DNA of 64,000 nucleotides from Hyphomicrobium sp. (GCF_019744875.1 NZ_JAIETU010000002.1:558001-622000), one strand, 5' to 3'; shown: positions 44,571-56,386, counted from the first letter of the stretch. The notes: generated by a model not told the origin, from the sequence alone. A program made the numbers and translations.

Positions 44571-45227
44571 TCATCGGCGCAGCACGAGGTCTGCCGTATC
44601 GGCGCGCGCCTGCCAGCCGGCGCGTTCCAGCTCCGGATCCAGGTGCTCCTCCACCGGCCGCCCGAGACAGAGATAGGCGACGAGCGACCAGTCGGCCGGC
44701 ACGTCGAGCGCCTGGGTCACGACATCGGGCTCCAGAATCGAGACCCAGCCGAGGCCGATGCCCTCCGCGCGGGCCGCGAGCCACATCGTGTGAATTGCGC
44801 CGACCACGGAGTAGCGAAGCACTTCCGGCATCGTCTGGCGGCCGAGCCCGGCCCCGCGTTCCGTGTCCTCGTCGGCGAACACGGCGAGATGGACGGGCGC
44901 CTTCTCGAGCCCTTCGAGCTTGAGGCGCGCATAAAGCTCGCGCTGCTCGCCGTCGTAGCCGTCGAGGGCGGACTGGTTGGCACGCCGAAACGAGGCCCGC
45001 ACGGCATCGCGGCGGGCTTCGGATGCAACGAGCACGAAACGCCAGGGCTGGCAGTTGCCGACCGAGGGCGAGCGGCACGCCAGCTCGATCAGCCGCTCGA
45101 CGCTGCCGGCGGGCAGCGGATCGGGCCGGAAGCGCCGGACATCGCGCCGCCAGTACACGAGGTCGCGGAACTGGTCTGCGAAGGCCGCCGAAAACTCGGG
45201 GGCTGCGTGACGAGGGGTGTCCGTCAT
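44571..45227 (-). CDS. bluB: 5,6-dimethylbenzimidazole synthase
   Basis: A 218-residue flavin-destroying enzyme that makes the lower ligand of cobalamin from FMNH2 and O2. The BluB signature VYWRRDVRRFRPDPL and SPSVGNCQPWRF are present. The ATG overlaps the cobB stop by 4 nt, placing it third in cobA-cobB-bluB. Confidence 0.95.
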   Translation of the reverse strand: MTDTPRHAAPEFSAAFADQFRDLVYWRRDVRRFRPDPLPAGSVERLIELACRSPSVGNCQPWRFVLVASEARRDAVRASFRRANQSALDGYDGEQRELYARLKLEGLEKAPVHLAVFADEDTERGAGLGRQTMPEVLRYSVVGAIHTMWLAARAEGIGLGWVSILEPDVVTQALDVPADWSLVAYLCLGRPVEEHLDPELERAGWQARADTADLVLRR

Positions 45228-46561
45228 GAGGCTAATCTATCGACGATGTGCACGAACGTGCCAGTGACATTCGCGCGCCGTGCCCCGCACTCCGCAACCG
45301 GCTGGCCGTCGGCGCCTGTCGCTGCGAGAAGCGGATCGTCGCCGGCGGCCACGACGGAGGCGAAGTGGAACTCGTGGCCCATGAGCTGGCTGCCGGCCAA
45401 CCCGATCGCGCAATCGGCAAGCACCCGCACGCGGCGATAGCCGAGATGCATCGCGGGGCGCGCAAACGACGTCTCGACGCCGAGCAGACCGGCCATGGCA
45501 TGCCGGTGGCCGTCCTTATCGACGAGGCCCGCGCCGAGCACCATGTAGCCGCCGCACTCGCCGTGCACCGCAGCGCCGCGCTTCGCCGCGGCAGCAAGCC
45601 CCGCCTGGAAGCCGCGTGCGGAGGCGAGCGTGCCGGCATGCAGTTCCGGATAGCCGCCGGGCAGCCACACGGCATCGGCGGCCACGTCGGGGGCTTCGTC
45701 GGCCAGCGGGGAGAACGGCAGGATCTCAGCGCCAGCTCGCCGCCAGCCTGAGAGAACGTGCGGATAGGCGAACGCGAACGCCGTGTCGGAGGCGAGCGCG
45801 ATGCGCTGTCCCGGCGGTCGGATCGCCTCGTCGCCCGGCCCGGCGGCCGCGAGTTTCGCGGGCGCCGCCAACCGCACGAGCGCATCAAGGTCGAGGCATT
45901 CGGCGATGGCATCCGCGATATGGCCGATGCGCGCCTCGACGTCGGCCGTTTCGCCAGCCTGCACGAGACCCAGGTGCCGTTCCGGCAACGCAAAGTCCGC
46001 CTTGCGCGGCAGCGCGCCGAGATAGCGGATGCCGATGCTTTCGAGCACGGGCGCGATCATGCGAGCGTGCGCCTCGCCGCCGACGCGATTGAGGATGACG
46101 CCTGCGATGGCGATATCGTCGCGAAAGCGGGCGCAGCCGAGCGCGAGCGCGGCGGCGGTTTCCGCCTGAGCCGAGACATCGAGCACGAGCACCACCGGCC
46201 AGCCCGTGTGCGCCGCGAGATCGGCGGTCGCGCCGCGCGCGGTCTGGCCTGCCGCCGTGACGCCGCTGTCGAAAAGGCCCATCACGCCTTCCGCGATAAC
46301 GAGCGATGCGCCTGCGCTCTCGCCCTCAACGATCTGCGCGAGGCTGGCGCGGCGCATCGCCCAGGTGTCGAGGTTGTGCGAGGCGCGCCGCGTGGCGACG
46401 GCGTGGAAGGCTGGATCGATATAGTCAGGCCCGCACTTGAACGGCTGCACGACATGACCTTTGCGCGTCAGTGCGCGCATGAGGCCGAGTGTGACGGTGG
46501 TCTTGCCGCAGCCCGAGGCGGGCGCGGCGACGATGAGCCCGGGCGGCGGCGTCCCGGTCAT
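45224..46561 (-). CDS. cobB: Cobyrinate a,c-diamide synthase
   Basis: A 445-residue glutamine-dependent amidase of the corrin ring (hydrogenobyrinate a,c-diamide in the aerobic route). The P-loop APASGCGKTTVT, the substrate motif KCGPDYIDPAFH and the glutaminase nucleophile HGECGGYMVLG are intact. The start ATG 46561 overlaps the cobA stop (ATGA); the longer upstream frame is not conserved. Confidence 0.95.
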   Translation of the reverse strand: MTGTPPPGLIVAAPASGCGKTTVTLGLMRALTRKGHVVQPFKCGPDYIDPAFHAVATRRASHNLDTWAMRRASLAQIVEGESAGASLVIAEGVMGLFDSGVTAAGQTARGATADLAAHTGWPVVLVLDVSAQAETAAALALGCARFRDDIAIAGVILNRVGGEAHARMIAPVLESIGIRYLGALPRKADFALPERHLGLVQAGETADVEARIGHIADAIAECLDLDALVRLAAPAKLAAAGPGDEAIRPPGQRIALASDTAFAFAYPHVLSGWRRAGAEILPFSPLADEAPDVAADAVWLPGGYPELHAGTLASARGFQAGLAAAAKRGAAVHGECGGYMVLGAGLVDKDGHRHAMAGLLGVETSFARPAMHLGYRRVRVLADCAIGLAGSQLMGHEFHFASVVAAGDDPLLAATGADGQPVAECGARRANVTGTFVHIVDRLAS

Positions 46562-47379
46562 GGCTTGGCCGTGGGCTTTCCGAGCATGGCATCCGTCACC
46601 ATGCCCGGCGCGAGCACGGCGCGCAGAGCGGCGTTGGCGCCGATCACGATCACGGCGGGCGACGTGATGCCGTGGGCTGCGACGTCGGCGGCAAGATCGG
46701 CAAGACACGTCTCGACGATGCGCTCGTCCTCACTGCTGGCATGCGAGATGACGGCGGCGGGCGTGCCGGGCGCAAGGCCGCCGCGTAGGCAGGCGGCCGT
46801 GATCTCCGGCAATTGCGCCAGCGCCATGTAGAGAATGATCGGCTGGCCGGTGGCGGCAAGCGCCTCCCACGAGCGGGCGGCCGTCGCGTCATCGGCGCGG
46901 TGTCCCGCCGCCAGGATGACGGCGTGGTTGGTCTCGCGCGTCGTGGCCGGAATACCGGCCAGGGCCGGGGCCGCAAGACCCGACGTGATGCCCGGCACGA
47001 CGCGAAACGGAATACCCGCCGACACGAGCGCATAAGCCTCTTCCCCGCCGCGCCCGAAGACGAACGGATCGCCGCCCTTCAGGCGGAGCACGCGGCGTCC
47101 CCGCTTCGCTTCGGCAATAATGAGTTCGTTGATATCGCGCTGCTGCGGAGACGGGCGACCGCCGCGCTTGCCGGCGAAGTGGATCTCGGCATCCTCGCGC
47201 GCGAGACGCAGGATGCGCGGATCGACCAGCGCGTCATGCACGATGGTGTCGGCCGAGCGCAGGGCGTGAATGGCCATGACCGTGAGCAGCCGCGGGTCGC
47301 CCGGCCCGGCGCCTACGAGCCACACGTGGCCGGAGGCAAGCTCTGGGAACTCGGGAAAAATCTCGGGCGGAAAGTTCAT
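46558..47379 (-). CDS. cobA: Uroporphyrinogen-III C-methyltransferase (SUMT)
   Basis: Methylates uroporphyrinogen III twice to precorrin-2, the entry to cobalamin. About 273 residues, with SAM-binding WLVGAGPGDPRLLT, LKGGDPFVFGRG and VVPGITSG. ATG 47379 is chosen; GTG 47391 would add four residues. No siroheme (CysG) extension is present. It heads cobA-cobB-bluB, divergent from cobP. Confidence 0.95.
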   Translation of the reverse strand: MNFPPEIFPEFPELASGHVWLVGAGPGDPRLLTVMAIHALRSADTIVHDALVDPRILRLAREDAEIHFAGKRGGRPSPQQRDINELIIAEAKRGRRVLRLKGGDPFVFGRGGEEAYALVSAGIPFRVVPGITSGLAAPALAGIPATTRETNHAVILAAGHRADDATAARSWEALAATGQPIILYMALAQLPEITAACLRGGLAPGTPAAVISHASSEDERIVETCLADLAADVAAHGITSPAVIVIGANAALRAVLAPGMVTDAMLGKPTAKP

Positions 47380-47553
47380 GGCCTGCTTCACTGCTTGGGC
47401 GTGCGGGCGGCGCTGTTAAGCATGCGGATCGCACTGTGATGTGTGCGGGCCGCACGGCGCGCCATCGACGGATTGGGGTAGCCTTTGCCGCTACGGCCTG
47501 TCAAACAGGGGCGTCTTCCGAGCCCCGATGTCACACCCGACGGACGCACGACC

Positions 47554-48081
47554 ATGGCCACGCCGCTCCCTCGCCTCACCCTCGTCATCGGCGGCGCGCG
47601 CTCGGGCAAAAGCCGATTTGCCGAGGACCTTGCGACCGCCCACCCGGCGCCCTGGATCTACGTCGCGACGGCGGAAGCGCACGACGACGAGATGGTGGAG
47701 CGGATCGCCCATCACCGTAAACGGCGCGCGGACGGGTGGGTGACGGTCGACGCACCGCGCGATCTCGCGGCTGCGGTTCTCGCGCCGACCACGGGCGCCT
47801 CTGTGCTGCTGATCGACTGCCTGACGCTCTGGCTGACCAACGTCATGCTCGGGGGTGGCGAGGTGGAGGACGAACAGGCGCGCCTGCTCGACGCGCTCGC
47901 GTCCGCCACCGTTCCCGTCCTCGCCGTCTCGAACGAGGTCGGCATGGGCATCGTGCCCGACAACGCACTGGCGCGGGCCTTCCGAGATGCGCAGGGCCGC
48001 CTCAACGCGGCGGTCGCCCGGCAGGCGAACTACGTCGTGCTGATGGCCGCCGGCCTTCCCCTAACGCTCAAGGCGCCCTAA
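47554..48081 (+). CDS. cobP: Adenosylcobinamide kinase / adenosylcobinamide-phosphate guanylyltransferase
   Basis: A 175-residue bifunctional enzyme that activates cobinamide for nucleotide-loop assembly. P-loop GGARSGKSRFAED, YVATAEAHDDEM with the family HHRKRR, and SNEVGMGIVPDN are intact. It is divergent from cobA. The 174 bp between them show no cobalamin riboswitch features. Confidence 0.94.
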   Translation: MATPLPRLTLVIGGARSGKSRFAEDLATAHPAPWIYVATAEAHDDEMVERIAHHRKRRADGWVTVDAPRDLAAAVLAPTTGASVLLIDCLTLWLTNVMLGGGEVEDEQARLLDALASATVPVLAVSNEVGMGIVPDNALARAFRDAQGRLNAAVARQANYVVLMAAGLPLTLKAP

Positions 48082-48259
48082 AGCTTCCCCTCTGATGTCT
48101 GACTATTTTCTAGGCATACTGTCTGTTTTTAGTGCACATCAGGCATCCTTTTGCCTATACAGGGCCGCCCCCGCGCGCCGGCAAGACCTCCGGCTCCACT
48201 GCGGGGAGCGTGGGTTTCCTCTCAGGGAACTCGCTCATGGTCTTTCCAGGGATGTTTGA

Positions 48260-49606
<1,347 letters not shown>

Positions 49607-49627
49607 CGCCAGAGTGCTGCTTCACGC

Positions 49628-50605
49628 CTACCACAACAGGAACGCTACGATCGCAAGCAGGCCGATCACGGCGGCCTGGATGAGATAAGCGATCCGGTAG
49701 AGGCGCAGCGCGCGGTGGATATCCGCCGCGGTTGCGTCTCGCCGGCCCGACCCCATCCACGCGTCGTCGATGGTCTTGCCGCCGTAGCTGCGCGGGCCCG
49801 CGAGCGCGAGGCCCAGCGCTCCGGCCATCGCCGCTTCCGGCCAGCCGGCGTTGGGTGAGCGATGGCGCGGCGCGTCGCTCAAGGCGCTGTGGACGGCGCT
49901 GCGCCAGTCCGCTCCCTGCGTGACGCGCGCCGCGAGCGCGATCCAGATCGCGGTCAGGCGGGAAGCCGGCAGGTTGATCAGATCGTCGAAGCGGGCCGCC
50001 GCCCAGCCGAAGGCAAAAAAGCGCTCCGACTTGTGACCAATCATGCTGTCGGCGGTGTTGGCCGCCTTGTACGCGGCGCAACCCGGCAGGCCGCCTACGA
50101 TCAGCCAGAACACGGGCGCGACGACGCCATCGGAGAAGTTCTCGGCCAGGCTTTCGATGGCGGCGCGCGCAACGCCTGCTTCATCGAGCGAGGCCGGGTC
50201 GCGGCCGACGATGCGGGACACGGCCTGGCGTCCGGCGGCGAGGCCGCGCTCCTCGAGCGCGACGGCGACATCAGACACATGTTCATCCAGGCTGCGGCCG
50301 GCCAGCAGCGTACTGGCCAGCGCGGCCTTCAGGATCAGCGCGGCAACGAGCGGCAGCGTGAGGTCGATCGCGACGTCGATCAGGAGCACGATCGACACGA
50401 CGACGAGCAGCACGGTCGCGAGCGCCAGGATCCCGCGCAGACGCGCGCGCGCGGGCGACAGGTGGCCTTCGTTCCAGACCTGCTCGGCGCGGGAGATGAG
50501 CGCGCCAATCCAGGTGACCGGATGGCCGATGCGGGCCACGAGCGCGTCGGAGTAGCCGACGAGCGCCTCGATGAAGAGTGCGAGAAAGGCCAGCGCGAAC
50601 GTCAT
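49628..50605 (-). CDS. cobD: Adenosylcobinamide-phosphate synthase
   Basis: A 325-residue CobD/CbiB membrane enzyme that attaches aminopropanol phosphate to adenosylcobyrate. Family motifs are GHPVTWIG, ESLAENFSDGVVAPVFW and ADSMIGHK. About five helices. RBS GAGGAG. It follows cobS by 68 nt on the same strand. Confidence 0.94.
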   Translation of the reverse strand: MTFALAFLALFIEALVGYSDALVARIGHPVTWIGALISRAEQVWNEGHLSPARARLRGILALATVLLVVVSIVLLIDVAIDLTLPLVAALILKAALASTLLAGRSLDEHVSDVAVALEERGLAAGRQAVSRIVGRDPASLDEAGVARAAIESLAENFSDGVVAPVFWLIVGGLPGCAAYKAANTADSMIGHKSERFFAFGWAAARFDDLINLPASRLTAIWIALAARVTQGADWRSAVHSALSDAPRHRSPNAGWPEAAMAGALGLALAGPRSYGGKTIDDAWMGSGRRDATAADIHRALRLYRIAYLIQAAVIGLLAIVAFLLW

Positions 50606-50673
50606 AGCTCTCCTCGTCTCGGGGGCCGCGAGATCAGCGTGCTAGCACAGCCGGGGCCGTGGCGGAACATGCC

Positions 50674-51405
50674 TCACGCGAGCACAAGCAGTAGGAGCAG
50701 CGCGGACTCGGTCATTTCAATGCTCGCGCCGTGGCAGTCGCCGTTCACGCCGCCCACCCGCAGGCGCCAGTAAATCGCGAGCGCAAGGGCCAATGGCACG
50801 GCCGCGATCAGGATCGGCGCGACGAACAGCGATGCAATCCCGAGGCCGACGCCCTCGATCGCGACAACGCGCGTGTCGACGCCCGCTGCCAGACGGCTGC
50901 CCATTCCCTCTCCCAGCGGCGGCACGGCCCGCGCAATGACGAGCACGCCCCAGCGCGCCCACGCTGCCGTGAGGGCCAGCGCCGCGACCATCATAATCGG
51001 GTCGCCCTTGGCGGTCTCGGAGATTGCCGCCAGGAGCACGAGCTTGGCTGCAATCTGGAGTGCAATGGCAATCACGCCGAAGGCCCCGGTGTGCGGATCC
51101 CGCGCCACCTCGACAAAGCGTTTCGGGTCGCCATGCGCTGCGCCGAGGCCGTCCGCGACGTCGCCTACGGCTTCGAGATGGAGCCCGCCCGTCACCGCCG
51201 CCCACGCCACGAGCCCGAGCAACGCGCCGACCCAGGGGCTGGCGGCCGATCCGAGCGCAACCGCAAGCGCCACAATCGCCCCGACGATGGCACCGACGAC
51301 CGGCAGCCACGGCGCGGCGCGACCGAGATCGCTTGCGCGCTCCGGCGCGAAGCCCGGCGCGGGAAGGCGCGTCAGAAACGTCAGAGCCGTGAGAAATCCA
51401 CTCAT
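50674..51405 (-). CDS. cobS: Adenosylcobinamide-GDP ribazoletransferase (cobalamin synthase)
   Basis: A 243-residue polytopic membrane enzyme (CobS/CobV) joining alpha-ribazole to adenosylcobinamide-GDP. It shows the N-terminal FLTRLPAPG, GGLHLEAVGDVADGLGA and RDPHTGAFGV. Start ATG 51405 overlaps the cobC stop by 4 nt. Confidence 0.94.
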   Translation of the reverse strand: MSGFLTALTFLTRLPAPGFAPERASDLGRAAPWLPVVGAIVGAIVALAVALGSAASPWVGALLGLVAWAAVTGGLHLEAVGDVADGLGAAHGDPKRFVEVARDPHTGAFGVIAIALQIAAKLVLLAAISETAKGDPIMMVAALALTAAWARWGVLVIARAVPPLGEGMGSRLAAGVDTRVVAIEGVGLGIASLFVAPILIAAVPLALALAIYWRLRVGGVNGDCHGASIEMTESALLLLLVLA

Positions 51406-52019
51406 GCCTTCCCCTCGCGCGCCTTCCCCTCGTCCGGCGGCTGGACGATTTCGATCAGCTCGCCCCAAAGCCCGTGCGCGTCCGTCCAGCCGATGCGCAC
51501 AGAGACACGCGTGGCATGCGACAGGCGAATGGCCCAGAGGCGTTGCAGCGGAATGGCGAGCAGCACTGACAGCGCCATGCGGATGGTGCCGCCGTGGGCT
51601 GCGACGAGCACGCCGTTTTGTCCGGTCGAAATCAGGTCGCGCAATGCGGTCTGCACGCGCCGCCTCACATCCAGCAGAGACTCGCCGCCGGGCGGAGCGT
51701 TGATCTCCGGGTCCGCCTGGAAGGCGGCAAAGCGCGCATCGTTCGCGAGGTCGGCGAGCGCCTGGCCGTCCCATTCACCGAAGTCGATCTCGCGCCATGC
51801 GGGATCGCTCTTTACGGCCAACCCCGAGACTTGCGCCGCGAGGGCGGCCGTCTGCTGCGCGCGCGCAAGCGGCGATGCCACGATCGCATCCCAGGACCGG
51901 CCAGCGATCTGTGCGGTCACGGCCGCAAGCCCCGCGTCCGCCAGCGGCGCGTCCGTCCGGCCGAGCAGCCTGCCCTCCGCGACCGTGCGTCCGTGGCGCA
52001 GAAAATCGATGGCCGTCAT
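51402..52019 (-). CDS. cobC: Histidine phosphatase, alpha-ribazole phosphatase-like
   Basis: A 205-residue phosphoglycerate-mutase-like phosphatase. The catalytic His is in FLRHGRT (residues 6-12), [11 protein letters not shown] gives the phosphate pocket, and AAHGGTIR the second His. Its position between cobT and cobS supports dephosphorylation of alpha-ribazole-5-phosphate or adenosylcobalamin phosphate. Confidence 0.88.
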   Translation of the reverse strand: MTAIDFLRHGRTVAEGRLLGRTDAPLADAGLAAVTAQIAGRSWDAIVASPLARAQQTAALAAQVSGLAVKSDPAWREIDFGEWDGQALADLANDARFAAFQADPEINAPPGGESLLDVRRRVQTALRDLISTGQNGVLVAAHGGTIRMALSVLLAIPLQRLWAIRLSHATRVSVRIGWTDAHGLWGELIEIVQPPDEGKAREGKA

Positions 52020-53074
52020 GGCGCGTCGCGGTTCGAGACGGCCGCCTCCGCAAAAGTCGCCATGCCGTTGTGAAGCGCGCATGCCAAGCGCAGGACCGCG
52101 AGCGCGGATGCGGCGCCCGAGCCTTCACCGAGACGCAGGCCGAGATCGAGAATGGGCTCGGCCGCCAGCGCCGCGAGCACGGCGGCGTGGCCGCGTTCGG
52201 CTGAGCGGTGGGCGAACAGCAACCACGGCCGGACGCTCGGGTTGAGCCGCGTGGCCGCGAGCGCGGCCACAGTGACGATGAAGCCATCGACGAGGACGGG
52301 GCTGCCACGCTGCGCGGCGGCGACGATGGCGCCGACGAGCGCTGCTATTTCCAATCCGCCGACGGTTTCGAGGACACGCCGCGCATCGGGGGCACTGCTC
52401 CCCTCTAGTTCGTGACGCGCGAGCCCCCGCGCGATGACGTCGATCTTGTGGGCGATGCCGGCCTGGTCGAGCCCGGTGCCCGCGCCCGCGATCTCGGCAG
52501 GCGGCTTGCCGAGCAGCGCGCAGGCAATCGCCGCGGCCGAGGTCGTGTTGCCGATCCCCATCTCACCGAACAGAACGAGATCCGCGGGGCCCGCCGTTTC
52601 CACGGCGCGGCGTCCGGCGGCCAGGGCTTCGTCGCGGTCGTCGGCGGTCATTGCGGCTTCGACGGTGAAATCGCGCGTGCCGCGGCGCGTCTTGTCGGAG
52701 ACCACGCCCGCGATGGGATCCGTGGCCAGCGTTCCGGCATCCACCACCATCAGGGGCACGCCCAGCTCGCGCGCGAGGACGGCAACGGCCGCGCCGCCGG
52801 ATGCGAAGTTGCGCAGCATCTCCACCGTGACGGCGGCGGGGAACGCCGAAATGTTCTGCGCCGTGACGCCGTGATCGCCCGCAAACAGAATGATGGGCGC
52901 GGCGGCGGCGCGCGGGCGGTCGGTGGCCTGAAGCGCTGCGAGCGCGATGGCGAGCTCTTCGAGCCGGCCGAGGGAGCCCGGCGGCTTGGTGAGCTGGGAC
53001 TGGCGTTCGCGCGCTGCCGCCTCATGGGCGGCCGACGGCATCGGGCAGGCTTTCTCGATCCAGCGGCTGGTCAT
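52016..53074 (-). CDS. cobT: Nicotinate-nucleotide--dimethylbenzimidazole phosphoribosyltransferase
   Basis: A 352-residue enzyme that activates dimethylbenzimidazole to alpha-ribazole phosphate. [30 protein letters not shown] and [14 protein letters not shown] are diagnostic, and the catalytic Glu lies near the C-terminus ([10 protein letters not shown]). It is the first gene of cobT-cobC-cobS(-cobD). It uses the product of BluB, encoded in the other block. Confidence 0.95.
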   Translation of the reverse strand: MTSRWIEKACPMPSAAHEAAARERQSQLTKPPGSLGRLEELAIALAALQATDRPRAAAAPIILFAGDHGVTAQNISAFPAAVTVEMLRNFASGGAAVAVLARELGVPLMVVDAGTLATDPIAGVVSDKTRRGTRDFTVEAAMTADDRDEALAAGRRAVETAGPADLVLFGEMGIGNTTSAAAIACALLGKPPAEIAGAGTGLDQAGIAHKIDVIARGLARHELEGSSAPDARRVLETVGGLEIAALVGAIVAAAQRGSPVLVDGFIVTVAALAATRLNPSVRPWLLFAHRSAERGHAAVLAALAAEPILDLGLRLGEGSGAASALAVLRLACALHNGMATFAEAAVSNRDAP

Positions 53075-53242
53075 TGATTTCGGCCGGTCATGGGAATCCG
53101 GATATCGAGGGCATTGCAGTAGGGTCTCAGCGCTGCATGACACGGCCGGGGCCTTGCGGCAACTGCAGCGGGATTGAAGGGGCCGCCCGGATGTGGGAGC
53201 AGAGGCTTGGGCGTGTTGCGATCGGGAGGCTGGCGGCGAGCG

Positions 53243-54244
53243 ATGAGGCTCAGGCGTGTCATGGACGGGGCGGCTCCGGCGCTCCAGGTCGCGACGGGCG
53301 CAGGCTGGGTCGACGTCGCCCGGGCGCTTCCGGGTGCGCATCTCGCGGGCGAGCCGGGCTGCGCATCGTGGGCGACGGATGCCGTCGCGCTGCTCGGCGC
53401 GCCGGCCGCCGTTCGCGACGCTATTTCCCTAAGCGCCGCGAGCATCGCGCCCGTAGCCGACGACGCGCGGATCCCTGTCCTGCCGTTCGAGCCGCGCTCG
53501 TTTCGCGACTTCATGCTGTACGAACGGCACGCCATCGATGCGGCGCGCGGGTTCGTGCGCCACTTCATGCCCCGCGCCTGGCCGCTGGTCAGAGCCTGGG
53601 AGGCCGTGCTCGGTGCGCCGTTTCCACCTCTCAGGCCGCACGCGCTCTGGTCGCGCCAGCCGATCTACTACATGGGCAATCATCTCGCCTTCGGCGGCGA
53701 CGGCGATGTTTGCGCGCCCGCCTATACGCTCGCACTCGACTACGAGCTGGAGCTCGGCTTCGTGCTCACTCGCGAGATCGTGGATGCGTCGCCCGCCGAG
53801 GCGGAAGCGGCCATCGGCGGGTTCGTGGTCGTCAACGATTTCAGCGCGCGTGACGTGCAGCATGCGGAGATGCGGTCCGGCTTCGGGCCGCAGAAGGCGA
53901 AGCATTTCCGAAATGGCCTCTCGGCGGACATCGTGAGCGCCGATGAGATCCTGCCGCGCTGGCGCGAGCTCAAGGGATTTGTCCGGCTCAACGGCGCGCT
54001 CGTCGCGGAGCCGGAGACGGCGGGCGCGCGCTGGTCGCTCGGCGAGGCTTTGGCGCACGTATCGCGCTCGGAGCGGCTCTATCCGGGCGAGCTGTTCGCG
54101 ACCGGCACCTTGCCCGGCGGCAGCGGCATCGAGCGTGGCCGCCTGCTCGCGGCCGGAGACGAGATCGAGATCGGCATCACGGGCGTCGGTGCTTTGCGCA
54201 ATCGCATCGTCGCGCCGGTGCACGGATTCGGGGGCGGATCATGA
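53243..54244 (+). CDS. Fumarylacetoacetate hydrolase family protein
   Basis: A 333-residue metal-dependent hydrolase/isomerase of the FAH family. The fold's markers are visible: [25 protein letters not shown] (acidic metal ligands), [11 protein letters not shown] and [10 protein letters not shown], with [11 protein letters not shown] near the end. The substrate is probably a 2-oxo or 1,3-dicarbonyl acid. The neighbouring cyclase gene starts 13 nt downstream of the stop, so the two are likely in one catabolic operon. Confidence 0.85.
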   Translation: MRLRRVMDGAAPALQVATGAGWVDVARALPGAHLAGEPGCASWATDAVALLGAPAAVRDAISLSAASIAPVADDARIPVLPFEPRSFRDFMLYERHAIDAARGFVRHFMPRAWPLVRAWEAVLGAPFPPLRPHALWSRQPIYYMGNHLAFGGDGDVCAPAYTLALDYELELGFVLTREIVDASPAEAEAAIGGFVVVNDFSARDVQHAEMRSGFGPQKAKHFRNGLSADIVSADEILPRWRELKGFVRLNGALVAEPETAGARWSLGEALAHVSRSERLYPGELFATGTLPGGSGIERGRLLAAGDEIEIGITGVGALRNRIVAPVHGFGGGS

Positions 54245-54257
54245 AGGAGAGTTCCGC

Positions 54258-55016
54258 ATGAAGGTCATCGACCTGTCGAAGCCCGTGCAGTTCAATCGCG
54301 ACGATCCTTTCTTCATGCGGGTCAAGGTCAAGCACAAGCCGCACTGGATGGCCAAGGTGCTCGTCCGCCTGCTCGGCCTGCCGTTCCGGCTTTTCCCGCG
54401 CGATTTCGCGGGCTGGGCCGACGACACCGTGAGCATGGGCGTGCATGCGACGACGCATATCGATGCGCCGTGGCACTACGGCCCGCAATCCGGAGGCGCG
54501 CCCGCGCAAACCATCGACGCAATTCCGCTCGACCGCTGCATCGGTCCGGGCGTCGTGCTCGATCTCTCGCACAAGGCCGACGACGAGGCGATCACGGTTG
54601 CCGACATGGAGGCGGCGCTCGCGGCGTCCGGCGCGCCGCTGACGGAGCAGACCATCGTTTTAATCCGCACCGACCGCGACCGCCTGATGGGCACGAAGGA
54701 CTTCTGGCAAACGGGAACCGGAATGAGCGCGGCCGCCACCGAATGGCTGCTCGATCGCGGCATCACCGTGATGGGCATCGACCAGTGGGGCTGGGACCTG
54801 CCGTTCCGCGCCCAGATCGCCAAATCCAAGGCGACCGGCGACGCCACGCTTTTCTGGGAGGCGCATCGCGTCGGGCAGCGGCGGCCCTATTGGCACATGG
54901 AGCAGCTCACCAATCTCGCCGCGCTGCCCCCGTACGGGTTCGAGGTGGCGGTGTTTCCGCTGAAAATCGTCGGCGCATCGGCGGCGCCGGCGCGGGTCGT
55001 CGCCATCCTGCGTTGA
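54258..55016 (+). CDS. Cyclase family protein (kynurenine formamidase-like)
   Basis: A 252-residue metal-dependent hydrolase of the cyclase/KynB superfamily. The zinc motif HxTHxD is present as His63, His67 and Asp69 (HATTHIDAPWHY). RBS AAGGAG, ATG 54258. It is coupled with the FAH gene. Substrate unknown; kynurenine pathway genes are not seen nearby. Confidence 0.85.
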   Translation: MKVIDLSKPVQFNRDDPFFMRVKVKHKPHWMAKVLVRLLGLPFRLFPRDFAGWADDTVSMGVHATTHIDAPWHYGPQSGGAPAQTIDAIPLDRCIGPGVVLDLSHKADDEAITVADMEAALAASGAPLTEQTIVLIRTDRDRLMGTKDFWQTGTGMSAAATEWLLDRGITVMGIDQWGWDLPFRAQIAKSKATGDATLFWEAHRVGQRRPYWHMEQLTNLAALPPYGFEVAVFPLKIVGASAAPARVVAILR

Positions 55017-55099
55017 GGGGAGATCTCCTAACGCACTGCAACATCAGGGGATAACCAGTGGCCATCGTCGCTTAGGACTAAAATATGTGGCGGCCAGGG

Positions 55100-55129
55100 T
55101 TGGGGTTCGGGAAATTTTCCCTGTAGAAT
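55100..55129 (+). promoter_or_regulatory. Putative sigma-70-type promoter with a palindrome in its spacer
   Basis: TTGGGG (55100-55105), 18-nt spacer, TAGAAT (55124-55129). The spacer contains the perfect inverted repeat GGGAAATTTTCCC (55109-55121), a possible repressor site. The small basic gene starts at 55164. Confidence 0.4.
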
Positions 55130-55163
55130 GGGATAACGTTCCGATCCGACGCGCAGGGTGCCG

Positions 55164-55364
55164 ATGAAGCCGCCGAAAGCCGACTTGTTCTCGACCCAGC
55201 TCGATCCGAGCCATCCGAACTACGACGCGCTTCTGCTCAAACGGGCGCGGCTCGAAGCGCACCGGCGGCGCAGGCTGGAAAACAGCGGCGCGCTGGCGTC
55301 CAAACCCGCAGCCAAGACCGGCACCAAAGCGCGCAAGTCCACGCCCCGCCGCAAGAAGGATTGA
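55164..55364 (+). CDS. Small basic hypothetical protein
   Basis: A 66-residue protein with a conserved-looking first half (TQLDPSHPNYDALLLKRARLEAHR within ~10-33) and a Lys/Arg/Ala/Thr-rich tail, suggesting nucleic-acid binding. The start is ATG 55164 with an AGGGTG site; a GTG two codons upstream is possible. A promoter-like sequence lies at 55100-55129. Function unknown. Confidence 0.5.
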   Translation: MKPPKADLFSTQLDPSHPNYDALLLKRARLEAHRRRRLENSGALASKPAAKTGTKARKSTPRRKKD

Positions 55365-55510
55365 GGGGCGGGCCTCGCCCTCCCCGCCTCGATTGGCGGC
55401 GAACCTCGATTGACCGGCCACTTGGTTGGTGGGCGGCTTGATTAGCGGAGCATTCGCCCCATGTGTCGGACGATCGCGCATTCGGCGGTTGCTTGCCCGG
55501 AGCCCCTCAC

Positions 55511-56386
55511 ATGACCGACAACTTCGACGATGATGCGCGGAGCCTCGCGCCCAAGTTCGCCCCGTCGCGGCGCGAAGCCATGCTGACGACGCTCGCGACC
55601 GGGTTCGCGCTTGCCATTCAGCCCGTGGCGGCCGAGACGACGATCACCACCGACAGCGACGGCCTCACGGCGGGCGAGGTGCAGATCACGACGGCCGACC
55701 GGGCCATCCCGGCCTATCGGGCGATGCCGTCGTCCGGAGGGCCGTTCCCCATCGTGCTCGTGGTGCAGGAGATCTTTGGTGTACACGAGCACATCAAGGA
55801 CGTCTGCCGGCGCTTCGCCAAGGCCGGATATCTGGCCATCGCGCCCGAGATGTTCGTGCGCCAGGGCGACGTGTCGAAGCTCAAGAGCATCGACGAGATC
55901 CGCCCCATCGTCGCAACCGTGCCGGACGCCCAGGTGATGGCCGATCTCGATGCCGCGGTGGCGTATGCGACATCGTCCGGACATGGCGACGGCGACAAGC
56001 TCGCCATTACGGGGTTCTGCTGGGGCGGCCGGATCACGTGGCTTTACGCGGCGCACAATCCGAAACTGCGCGCGGGCGTCGCCTGGTATGGGCGGCTCGC
56101 CGGTGATCCGACGCCTCAGACGCCGCGTCATCCCGTCGACATCGCCGCCGAACTCAAGGCCCCCGTGCTCGGGCTTTACGGCGGCGCCGATCAGGGCATC
56201 CCGCTCGAGACCGTCGAGGCCATGCGCGCGGCCTGCGCCAAGGCGGGCAAGACGTGTGAAATAAAGGTCTTCGAGGGAGCCCCGCACGCGTTTCACGCCG
56301 ACTATCGGCCGAGCTATCGCGCGGAGCCCGCGCAGGAAGGCTGGAAGCGCACGCTGGCGTGGTTCAAGCAGCACGGCGCCGGCTAG
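55511..56386 (+). CDS. Dienelactone hydrolase family protein
   Basis: A 291-residue alpha/beta hydrolase of the DLH family. Nucleophile Cys170 is in GFCWGG, and the catalytic His is in APHAFHADY. The N-terminus has an Arg-Arg-type export signal ([19 protein letters not shown]), so it is probably periplasmic. The true substrate is unknown; the nearby FAH and cyclase genes suggest a shared catabolic theme but it has its own start region. Confidence 0.85.
   Translation: MTDNFDDDARSLAPKFAPSRREAMLTTLATGFALAIQPVAAETTITTDSDGLTAGEVQITTADRAIPAYRAMPSSGGPFPIVLVVQEIFGVHEHIKDVCRRFAKAGYLAIAPEMFVRQGDVSKLKSIDEIRPIVATVPDAQVMADLDAAVAYATSSGHGDGDKLAITGFCWGGRITWLYAAHNPKLRAGVAWYGRLAGDPTPQTPRHPVDIAAELKAPVLGLYGGADQGIPLETVEAMRAACAKAGKTCEIKVFEGAPHAFHADYRPSYRAEPAQEGWKRTLAWFKQHGAG

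Noticed and set aside
47380-47553. Possible cobalamin riboswitch in the cobA-cobP divergent region.
   Set aside because: No B12 box, no conserved GCCACTG-type core and no fitting pseudoknot segments were found on either strand.
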